Shown here piece after piece: positions 57,982-64,000 of a stretch of 64,000 nt of DNA (position 1 is the first letter of the stretch; the number at the start of each line of letters is the position of its first letter). The notes under the pieces were generated by a model. That model was not told where the DNA came from. It saw only the letters and a list, made by a program, of their open reading frames with translations, and did no database searches. Source of the stretch: Aeromicrobium chenweiae (GTDB lineage Bacteria; Actinomycetota; Actinomycetes; Propionibacteriales; Nocardioidaceae); contig NZ_CP026952.1 of the NCBI RefSeq assembly GCF_003065605.1, positions 1,798,001-1,862,000 of the forward strand, written 5' to 3'. Both the position numbers and the translations under genes were made by a program.

Positions 57982-58830
57982 ATGGTGACCTCGACGGCCC
58001 TCGGTGACTACCTGCGGGCTCGCCGCGCCCAGGTCAGCCCAGAGACGGCCGGCATCGCGACACACGGGATCCGGCGCGTGCCGGGACTGCGCCGCGAGGA
58101 GGTCGCCATGACCGCGGGCATGAGCGTCGACTACTACATCCGGCTCGAGCAGGGCCGGGAGCACAGCCCGTCCGCGCAGGTGCTGAACGCGATCAGCGGT
58201 GTCCTCCAGCTGGACGACGACGCCAGGCTGCACCTGTACCGACTGGCGGGACTCGCTCCGATGTCGTCCACGTCGAGCGAGCTGGAGCAGGTCGATCCCG
58301 CGCTCGTGCAGCTGCTGGAGATGTGGTCCCATACGCCGGCGATCGTGCTCGGGCGGGCGTACGACGTCCTGGCCGGCAACCCGCTCGCGTACCGGTTGTT
58401 CGATGACTTCCCTCAAGGACCGAACCTGCTCGCGACGATGTTCCTCGACCCGGGAGCGCGCAGGTTCTACGTGGACTGGGAGGACGTCGCGGCCTACACG
58501 GTGGCCAGCCTCCGGCTCCAGCAGGGGCGGATGCCGGACGATCCGCGCATCGCGCAGGTCGTCGACGAGCTGGCCGTGAGCCAGGACTTCGTCGAGATGT
58601 GGGGACGTCACGACGCGCGGGGTGCCCGGCTGCAGAGCAAGCGCTTCCACCACCCCGAGGTCGGGGACCTCACGGTGCAGATCAATGCGTTCGACGTGCG
58701 GTCGACCCCGGGTCAGGAGCTCGTCGTCTACAACGCCGAGCCGGGGAGCCCGAGCGCCGAGGCGCTTGCCCGACTGGTGTCGCTCACGGACCCCTCCGCC
58801 GAGCGCGCGCCCACCGCCGGCCCTCGCTGA
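57982..58830 (+). CDS. XRE-family regulator with MmyB-like ligand domain
   Basis: The 282-residue protein is a paralogue of the regulator at 19385. It has the same marks: RRVPGLRREEVAMTAGMSVDY, YYIRLEQGREHSPS, then a MmyB/PAS-like domain with MWSHTPAIVLGRAYDVLAGN and DWEDVAAYTVASLR. It lies just downstream of the two SDR genes. In actinobacteria these regulators commonly control neighbouring SDR genes, so it may respond to a small lipophilic ligand and control them; that is inference. ATG 57982 is clear. Confidence 0.93.
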   Translation: MVTSTALGDYLRARRAQVSPETAGIATHGIRRVPGLRREEVAMTAGMSVDYYIRLEQGREHSPSAQVLNAISGVLQLDDDARLHLYRLAGLAPMSSTSSELEQVDPALVQLLEMWSHTPAIVLGRAYDVLAGNPLAYRLFDDFPQGPNLLATMFLDPGARRFYVDWEDVAAYTVASLRLQQGRMPDDPRIAQVVDELAVSQDFVEMWGRHDARGARLQSKRFHHPEVGDLTVQINAFDVRSTPGQELVVYNAEPGSPSAEALARLVSLTDPSAERAPTAGPR

Positions 58831-58879
58831 GGTCGGTCACGAGGGGTCCGGGCGGTCCGCGAGGTCGCTGCGGGATCTC

Positions 58880-58926
58880 AGACACTGTCTCGCCTATCCA
58901 TTGCGTCCGGGCGCCCCGCGTGGATA
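58880..58926. promoter_or_regulatory. Palindromes before the EthD-like gene
   Basis: AGACACTGTCT (58880-58890) is a perfect 11-base palindrome. TATCCA (58895-58900) and TGGATA (58921-58926) form an inverted repeat with a 20-base gap. Both lie in the 165-base region between the XRE/MmyB gene and the EthD-like gene. They are candidate operators for one of the regulators nearby. Confidence 0.35.
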
Positions 58927-58995
58927 CGTTGGCCTGACTTCCCCATGCACCATCTGCTGCAATGCGAGGCCACCACGACGAGACAGGAGCCCCCC

Positions 58996-59304
58996 ATGGC
59001 CACGAAGATCACCGTCATCTACGACAACCCTGAGGACGAAGCGGCGTTCGAGGCTGCCTATCCCGACCAGGTCGCCCAGGCCAAGAAGCTGCCCGGCCTG
59101 CAACGGATCGAGACCTCGAAGGTGTGGCCGAAGGAGGACGGCAGCGCCACGCCGGCGTACCGCCTCGTCGACATGTACTTCGCGGACTACGACAGCGCGA
59201 GCGCGGCGGTCACGACCGAGGAGGCGGCTGCGCTGTTCCCGCAGATCCTCCAGAGCGCCACGGGCGGCGTCCGGATCGTGTTCGCCGACATCGAAGAGGG
59301 CTGA
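58996..59304 (+). CDS. EthD-family protein
   Basis: The 102-residue protein has the dimeric ferredoxin-like EthD fold: ITVIYDNPEDEAAFEAAYPD, then AKKLPGLQRIETSKVW, then a strand with YRLVDMYFADYDSASAAV. It ends VRIVFADIEEG. EthD is needed for ethyl tert-butyl ether degradation in Rhodococcus, but the family is broad and mostly uncharacterised. ATG 58996 follows CAGGAGCCCCCC. It may belong to the regulon of the preceding regulator. No catalytic residue can be named. Confidence 0.88.
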   Translation: MATKITVIYDNPEDEAAFEAAYPDQVAQAKKLPGLQRIETSKVWPKEDGSATPAYRLVDMYFADYDSASAAVTTEEAAALFPQILQSATGGVRIVFADIEEG

Positions 59305-59380
59305 GCGCCGCGTCACACCCACGCAGTGATCCGCCGGAAAAGCCGGCAATCCACATCGGCCCGGGGGCCGAAGCACCTGT

Positions 59381-59968
59381 GTGGACCCCGGTCAGGTGCT
59401 CGGCGCACGACTCGCCCTTCGGGACGAGTGCGCCCTGGAGGACGTGTACACCGCCTACGGGCCGGCGCTGCTGACGTACCTGCGGCGCCTGGTCGGCCCT
59501 GACGACGCCGAGGACGTCCTGCAGCGGACGTTGCTGGACGCGTGGTGCAGTGCGGGCCGCTACGAGCCGCGGCGGACCTTCACCGGCTGGCTCTTCACGA
59601 TCGCGCACCATCGGGCCGTCGACACGATACGGCGGCGTCCTGACACCGCCGTGGACGTGGACTCCGTGCGAGGGCTCGTGGGAGAGGACGGCCGGGAGAC
59701 CGCCGCGCGGCACGCCGACGCGGCGGAGGTGAGGTCTGCCCTGGCGCGGCTGCCCGAGCACGAGCGGACGGTGCTCGAGCTGGCGTACTTCGCCGACCTG
59801 ACCCAGCGGGAGATCGCCGTCAGCCTCGACGTGCCCCTGGGAACCGTGAAGGCACGCGCCACGCGCGGCACCCGTCGCCTCGGCGACCTGATCGCGGGCG
59901 GACGTGGCCCCGACGCGGAGATGAGTTCGCGAATCGTGCAACCGGTGACGGGTTCGGCGACGAAGTAG
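59381..59968 (+). CDS. ECF-type RNA polymerase sigma factor
   Basis: The 195-residue sigma-70 family protein has region 2 (YTAYGPALLTYLRRLVGPDDAEDVLQ and WLFTIAHHRAVDTIRR) and region 4 with the helix-turn-helix (LARLPEHERTVLELAYFADLTQREIAVSLDVPLGTVKAR). It belongs to the extracytoplasmic function group. No anti-sigma gene is visible next to it; the next gene encodes a small secreted protein. It starts at GTG 59381. It may direct transcription of that neighbour; this is inference. Confidence 0.9.
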   Translation: MDPGQVLGARLALRDECALEDVYTAYGPALLTYLRRLVGPDDAEDVLQRTLLDAWCSAGRYEPRRTFTGWLFTIAHHRAVDTIRRRPDTAVDVDSVRGLVGEDGRETAARHADAAEVRSALARLPEHERTVLELAYFADLTQREIAVSLDVPLGTVKARATRGTRRLGDLIAGGRGPDAEMSSRIVQPVTGSATK

Positions 59969-60009
59969 GGGTAACGCCGGACCCACCGGCCTACCTGGGA
60001 GGAACTGTC

Positions 60010-60579
60010 ATGAAACGAGCTCTGGCAGCGGTAGCGGTCGCCTTGATGACCGTGACCGGACTGGTCGCCACGACCACGACATCAGCGTCCGCGCACGGCA
60101 CCCACCACTCGCGCTCCCACGCGAGCAAGGGTTACACGCAGGTCGTGGTCGCACCTGCGGTGTACGACCTGGTCACCACGGCCGGCATCACGCCGGCACC
60201 GCTCAACGGCGCCACCGCGGCGCCGTACAAGGGCACGCTCGCGGCCCGTTTCCCGATCACCGCGTACCGGCTGCGTGGCCTGCAGATCAGGCACACCGGC
60301 GGCATCAGCCTGACCGCAGGATCGTCCACGATCTCGTTGTCGAACTTCAACATCGACCTCGCGCGCGGCAGGGTGAGCGGCGTCGTCTCCGGCACGGTCG
60401 GCGACGTCGGCCGCGTCGACCTGTTCAAGATCAGGGCGTCCGACCGCGCTGGACTCGGTCTGGTCCGGCTCACCCTGACCAACACCGCCGCGGGGGCGCT
60501 CAACACCACGTTCGGCGTGGACGCCTTCGCGGAGAACGCCACCTTCGGCTACGCGACACCGCGCCCGTTCGGCCGGTAG
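60010..60579 (+). CDS. Secreted protein of unknown function
   Basis: The 189-residue protein has a signal peptide (MKRALAAVAVALMTVTGLVA, cleavage near SASA) and a His/Ser-rich linker (HGTHHSRSHASKG). A beta-rich domain of about 150 residues follows: YDLVTTAGITPAPLNG, IRHTGGISLTAGSSTISLSN, and DLARGRVSGVVSGTVGD. It resembles secreted HtaA-like or unassigned actinobacterial surface proteins, and I cannot name a family. It lies 41 bases downstream of the ECF sigma factor with GGGAGGAACTGTC before the ATG. A strong hairpin follows. Confidence 0.72.
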   Translation: MKRALAAVAVALMTVTGLVATTTTSASAHGTHHSRSHASKGYTQVVVAPAVYDLVTTAGITPAPLNGATAAPYKGTLAARFPITAYRLRGLQIRHTGGISLTAGSSTISLSNFNIDLARGRVSGVVSGTVGDVGRVDLFKIRASDRAGLGLVRLTLTNTAAGALNTTFGVDAFAENATFGYATPRPFGR

Positions 60580-60593
60580 CAGCACAGCACCGC

Positions 60594-60632
60594 CGAGGAG
60601 CCGCGACCGTCTCGGACGGCCGCGGCTCCTCG
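60594..60632 (+). terminator. Strong hairpin after the secreted protein gene
   Basis: Twelve-base perfect arms (60594-60605 and 60621-60632) enclose an inner five-base stem (CCGTC and GACGG) with a TCG loop. It begins 15 bases after the stop codon, so it ends the sigma factor/secreted protein unit and separates it from the phospholipase gene. Confidence 0.75.
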
Positions 60633-60662
60633 CCGTGCGGCCCCGTCGGGCACAGTGGGGGT

Positions 60663-62237
60663 GTGCCGCCCGACGACAAGCTGTCCTGGTTCCTGACCGC
60701 CGCGGAGCGCGGCAACCCCCGCACGGTCATCGACCAGGACCATCCGGGTGAGCAGGCGTGGTCGACCGGCAACCGGGTCCGTCCGCTCGTCCACGGAGAG
60801 ACCTACTTCGCCGAGCTCTTCGAGCGCGTCGAGGCCACCCGCGAGGGCGATCTCATCTACTTCACCGACTGGCAGGGTGACGCCGACGAGCGCCTGACCG
60901 GCGAGCCGGGCAGCGAGGTGGTCGAGGTCCTGGGTCGTGCCGACGAGCGAGGAGTCGACGTGCGCGGACTGGTGTGGCGCTCGCACTCCGAGGCGCTGGG
61001 GTTCTCCTCCGGTGAGAACCGGCGCCTCGGCAAGGCCCTGCAGGACAGGGGGGCCGAGGCTCTGCTCGACATGCGGGTGAGGATGGGCGGCTCGCACCAC
61101 CAGAAGATGGTCGTCATCCGGCACCGGGACGACCCGACGCGCGACGTCGCGTACGTCGGCGGCATCGACCTGTGCCACTCGCGGCGGGACAACGTCGAGC
61201 ACCGCGGGGACCCCCAGGCCCTCGAGCTGGCCGAGGAGTACGGACCCACCCCGCCGTGGCACGACATCCAGGCCGCGATCTCCGGGCCGGCGGTCCGTGA
61301 CGTCGAGACCGTCTTCCGCGAGCGGTGGCAGGACCCGACACCGCTGAGCCGCAGCCCCATCAACCTGCTGGCCGACCGGGTCCGCCGCCTGGACCGCAGC
61401 CCCGACCCGTTGCCCGCGCAGCAGCCCGCGCCTCCAAAGGTGGAGGGCGGCACGCATGCCGTCCAGCTGCTGAGGACGTACCCGGACCTGCGGCTGGACC
61501 GCGACTACGACTTCGCTCACGGTGGTGAGCGCAGCGTGGCCCGCGGCTACAGCAAGACCATCGCCAACGCGCGGCGCCTGGTCTACGTGGAGGACCAGTA
61601 CCTCTGGGGCACCCGCATCGGCGACGTCTTCACGAAGGCTCTGCGCGAGAACGAGGACCTCCACGTGATCGTCGTCGTCCCGATCCACCCCGACAAGGAG
61701 GGCTTCTCCCGCACGGCGCAGCTCCTCGGTCGCCGGCGGGCGATGCTCGAGATGCTGGCCGTCGCGCCGCGACGGGTCGCGGTCTACGGCATCGAGAACC
61801 ATGCGGGCACGCCCGTCTACGTCCATGCCAAGACATGCATCGTCGACGACACATGGGCGACGATCGGCTCGGACAACTTCAACCGACGGTCGTGGACGCA
61901 CGACTCGGAGCTGTCGGCCGCCGTGATCGACCTCGCCGACGACGCGTCGTTCGCCCGGGACCTGCGGCTGACGCTCGCGGCGGAGCACCTCGACCGGGAC
62001 GACGTGGCGGACTGTGCCGACCCGGCCACGATGTTCGCCGCCTACGCCCGCGCGGCAGCCGATCTCGACCGCTGGCACGCGGCCGGTCAGGTGGGGGACC
62101 GGCCCGCCGGGCGGCTCCGCCGGCTCGAGCCGCCACAGATCGGTCTGATCAGCCGCGCTCTCGCGGCCGTGCCGTACCGCGTCCTGCACGACCCCGACGG
62201 TCGGCCGCGGCAACTGCGAGGCAGCGACCGGTTCTGA
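60663..62237 (+). CDS. Phospholipase D family protein
   Basis: The 524-residue protein has two HKD-type motifs. The first is HHQKMVVI (HxK, with the Asp several residues on in HRDDPTRD), and the second is VHAKTCIVDDTWATIGSDN followed by NRRS. Each half adds conserved blocks (YVGGIDLCHS; LVYVEDQYLWG). PLD-superfamily enzymes hydrolyse or transfer phosphodiesters such as phospholipids or cardiolipin. No signal peptide is seen. It starts at GTG 60663 and is probably monocistronic. Broad similarity is to Nocardioides-type PLD proteins; the substrate is unknown. Confidence 0.9.
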   Translation: MPPDDKLSWFLTAAERGNPRTVIDQDHPGEQAWSTGNRVRPLVHGETYFAELFERVEATREGDLIYFTDWQGDADERLTGEPGSEVVEVLGRADERGVDVRGLVWRSHSEALGFSSGENRRLGKALQDRGAEALLDMRVRMGGSHHQKMVVIRHRDDPTRDVAYVGGIDLCHSRRDNVEHRGDPQALELAEEYGPTPPWHDIQAAISGPAVRDVETVFRERWQDPTPLSRSPINLLADRVRRLDRSPDPLPAQQPAPPKVEGGTHAVQLLRTYPDLRLDRDYDFAHGGERSVARGYSKTIANARRLVYVEDQYLWGTRIGDVFTKALRENEDLHVIVVVPIHPDKEGFSRTAQLLGRRRAMLEMLAVAPRRVAVYGIENHAGTPVYVHAKTCIVDDTWATIGSDNFNRRSWTHDSELSAAVIDLADDASFARDLRLTLAAEHLDRDDVADCADPATMFAAYARAAADLDRWHAAGQVGDRPAGRLRRLEPPQIGLISRALAAVPYRVLHDPDGRPRQLRGSDRF

Positions 62238-62303
62238 CACCGCGCCGCCGCTGGGCGTGGGCGCCGCGTCACCGACCGGCAACGTGTGATTCACTCCACA
62301 GAC

Positions 62304-62329
62304 AGACATCGTGTCCGCACCAGATGTCT
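62304..62329. promoter_or_regulatory. Inverted repeat upstream of the ABC import operon
   Basis: AGACAT (62304-62309) and ATGTCT (62324-62329) form a perfect inverted repeat with a 14-base spacer, about 55 bases before the start of the binding protein gene. It may be an operator; no regulator gene adjoins it within the window. Confidence 0.35.
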
Positions 62330-62382
62330 TGGAGCGGCACCATGTGCCCGTCCCACCCCGGGGACGAGAACGGGAGACAGCA

Positions 62383-63504
62383 GTGAAGCGATCCATCAGA
62401 ACCACCGCCCTCATCATCTCCATCACTGCCATCAGCCTCGGCGCGGCAGCCTGTGGCGGCCCTCCGGACAAGGACTCCGGCAGCACCACGAAGGCCGCGA
62501 CCGCCACGTCCGCGAAGGACCTGGGCGGCATGGACGCCTTGGTCAAGGCCGCGCAGAAGGAGGGCCAGCTCAACGTCATCGCGCTGCCGCCGACGTGGGC
62601 CAACTACGGCAAGATCATCGACGCGTTCTCGGACAAGTACGACATCAAGATCAACTCCGCGCAGCCAGACGCGGCGAGCCAGGACGAGATCAACGCCGCC
62701 AACACGCTGAAGGGCACGAAGCGCGCCCCTGACGTGTTCGACCTCGGTCAGTCGGTCGCCCTGGCCAACACCTCGATGTTCGCCCCGTACAAGGTGGCGA
62801 CGTTCGACTCCATCCCGGAGGACTTCAAGGACGCGGACGGCACCTGGGTCAACGACTACGGCGGATTCATGTCCGTCGGCTTCGACACCAAGAAGGTTCC
62901 CGAGGTCACGAGCCTGGACGACCTGCTCGGTGCGAAGTACAAGGGCAAGGTCGCGCTGAACGGCGACCCGACCCAGGCGGGCGCCGCCTTCAGCGGCGTC
63001 GTCATGGCCTCGATCGCCAACGGGGGCTCCGCGGACGACATCGCCCCCGGCGTCAGCTTCTTCGAGAAGCTGAAGAAGGCCGGCAACTTCCTGCCGGTCG
63101 ACCCGACGCCCGCGACGATCGAGTCCGGACAGACGCCCGTGGTCATCGACTGGGACTACACGAACGCCGCCGAGACCGCCAAGCTGCCGTCCTGGAAGGT
63201 CGTCGTCCCCGAGGGCGCAGCCGTCGGCGGTTACTACTACCAGGCGATCAACAAGGACGCCCCGCACCCGGCGGCCGCCCGTCTCTGGCAGGAGTTCCTG
63301 TACTCCGACGAGGGCCAGAACCTGTACCTCGGCGGCGGCGCTCGACCGGTGCGTGCGGACGCGATGAAGGCCGACGGGACTCTCGACGAGGAGCTGTACA
63401 GCAAGCTGCCGGCAGTCCAGGGCGATCCGGTCCTGCTCACCGAGGAGCAGACCAAGACCGCGGCCGACTACCTGTCGAAGAACTGGTCCAAGGTCGCCGG
63501 CTGA
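62383..63504 (+). CDS. ABC transporter substrate-binding lipoprotein (spermidine/putrescine or iron type)
   Basis: The 373-residue protein has a lipoprotein signal peptide with the cysteine in GAAACGG (lipobox AAAC). A class II solute-binding fold follows: NVIALPPTWANYGKIIDAFS, DVFDLGQSVALAN, TPVVIDWDYTNAAE. The pattern fits the PotD/FutA/AfuA group that binds polyamines, iron(III) or phosphonates. It starts at GTG 62383 behind GGGAGACAGCA; earlier frames lack a signal sequence. The permease gene starts 13 bases after the stop. Substrate is not clear. Confidence 0.87.
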   Translation: MKRSIRTTALIISITAISLGAAACGGPPDKDSGSTTKAATATSAKDLGGMDALVKAAQKEGQLNVIALPPTWANYGKIIDAFSDKYDIKINSAQPDAASQDEINAANTLKGTKRAPDVFDLGQSVALANTSMFAPYKVATFDSIPEDFKDADGTWVNDYGGFMSVGFDTKKVPEVTSLDDLLGAKYKGKVALNGDPTQAGAAFSGVVMASIANGGSADDIAPGVSFFEKLKKAGNFLPVDPTPATIESGQTPVVIDWDYTNAAETAKLPSWKVVVPEGAAVGGYYYQAINKDAPHPAAARLWQEFLYSDEGQNLYLGGGARPVRADAMKADGTLDEELYSKLPAVQGDPVLLTEEQTKTAADYLSKNWSKVAG

Positions 63505-63517
63505 TGAGTTCTAGGTG

Positions 63518-64000
63518 ATGGGCCGGAGGATCCGGCGCCTCGTCCCCGTCCTGGGCCTGGTGCCGTTCTTCGGCTACCTCACGATCTTCCTCCTGATCCC
63601 CACCGTCGCGGTGGTGGTCGGCGCCTTCGTCGAGAACGACCGGGCGAGCCTGTCGAACATCAGGGCTCTCGGGGACGGCGTGGTGATGCGCACCTTGTGG
63701 CACAGCATCGTGCTGTCCGCCGAGAGCGCGGTGATCGGCGCCGTGCTCGGTGCGGTGCTGGCGTACGCCGTGGTGACCGGCAGGCCGGACGGCCTGCTCC
63801 GACGTTCAGTGACCAGCGCGTGCGGGGTGCTGGCGCAGTTCGGCGGCGTCACGCTCGCCTTCGCGTTCATCGCCACGCTCGGGTTCTCCGGCGTGGTCAC
63901 CGAGGCCGGTCGTGACCTGCTGGGCATCGACCTGTTCGGCAACGGCTGGCTGTTCGGCCTGAACGGCCTGACGCTCGTGTACACGTACTTCCAGATCCCG
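63518..64000 (+). CDS. ABC transporter permease (cut off at the right edge)
   Basis: The 161 codons visible encode an inner-membrane permease of the binding-protein-dependent type. An N-terminal hydrophobic helix (LVPFFGYLTIFLLIPTVAVV) is followed by MRTLWHSIVLSAESAVIGAVLG (start of the transport domain) and further helices. The EAA loop, which would prove the family, lies beyond the edge. ATG 63518 is preceded by GAGTTCTAGGTG. A GTG at 63515 in the same frame is possible. It is in the same operon as the binding protein at 62383. Confidence 0.85.
   Translation, partial: MGRRIRRLVPVLGLVPFFGYLTIFLLIPTVAVVVGAFVENDRASLSNIRALGDGVVMRTLWHSIVLSAESAVIGAVLGAVLAYAVVTGRPDGLLRRSVTSACGVLAQFGGVTLAFAFIATLGFSGVVTEAGRDLLGIDLFGNGWLFGLNGLTLVYTYFQIP

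Overview
The window is 64 kb of high-GC DNA with dense, short-spaced genes on both strands, frequent GTG starts, many 4-base stop/start overlaps (ATGA, GTGA), and TetR, MarR, XRE/MmyB and MmpL genes. This fits an actinobacterium. A Nocardioidaceae-type organism (Aeromicrobium or Nocardioides) is my best guess; this is inference, since no rRNA or other marker gene is present. No tRNA, rRNA, CRISPR array, insertion sequence or prophage was seen. Both ends cut through genes: a LuxR/ATPase regulator on the left and an ABC permease on the right.

1-8.8 kb: a truncated LuxR-type regulator faces a drug/antibiotic-type ABC exporter. A run of same-strand genes follows: chloroperoxidase-like hydrolase, two small acetyltransferases, glutaminase-STAS, NHL-repeat protein and formaldehyde dehydrogenase. 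It is interrupted by two apparent gene remnants. 8.8-20.5 kb: a series of regulator plus target pairs (TetR with SnoaL and quinone oxidoreductase, MmpL with a two-component system, TetR with an SDR, TetR with a hydrolase, HxlR with a Rid protein, XRE with an Atu4866 protein). Several have clear palindromic operators in the divergent gap. 20.5-30.7 kb: a trehalose-synthase-like glycosyltransferase, an epimerase, class I aldolase, a broken luciferase-like monooxygenase gene, an FMN oxidoreductase with its MarR regulator, several membrane or secreted proteins of unknown role, a secreted SGNH hydrolase and an atypical SDR.

30.7-39.0 kb holds the most interesting locus: a complete Nit1C-type nitrilase cluster, with families known as MSMEG_0565 to MSMEG_0572 or sll0783 to sll0787. 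Eight tightly coupled genes are headed by an amidohydrolase. Unlike the usual layout, there are two nitrilase paralogues. The second keeps the fold and the lysine but has aspartate in place of both the catalytic cysteine and the catalytic glutamate, so it looks like a dedicated pseudoenzyme. The upstream region carries GTAAC-type repeats that could bind a nitrogen regulator.

39-49 kb: VanZ-like and SnoaL-like proteins, a MarR/hydrolase pair with twin operators, a lower-GC patch with a secreted endonuclease/phosphatase-family protein, a threonine dehydratase-like enzyme coupled to a second MmpL transporter, and an NmrA/cupin pair. 49-56.3 kb is a signalling and cofactor region. A c-di-GMP-I riboswitch precedes a REC-PAS-GGDEF-EAL protein, a small protein of unknown function and a CarH/LitR-like B12-binding protein, all translationally coupled. 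Converging on it is a corrinoid-type ABC transporter preceded by a cobalamin riboswitch. 56.4-64 kb: two coupled SDRs, an XRE/MmyB regulator, an EthD-like protein, an ECF sigma factor with a secreted protein behind it, a phospholipase D family protein and the start of an ABC import operon.
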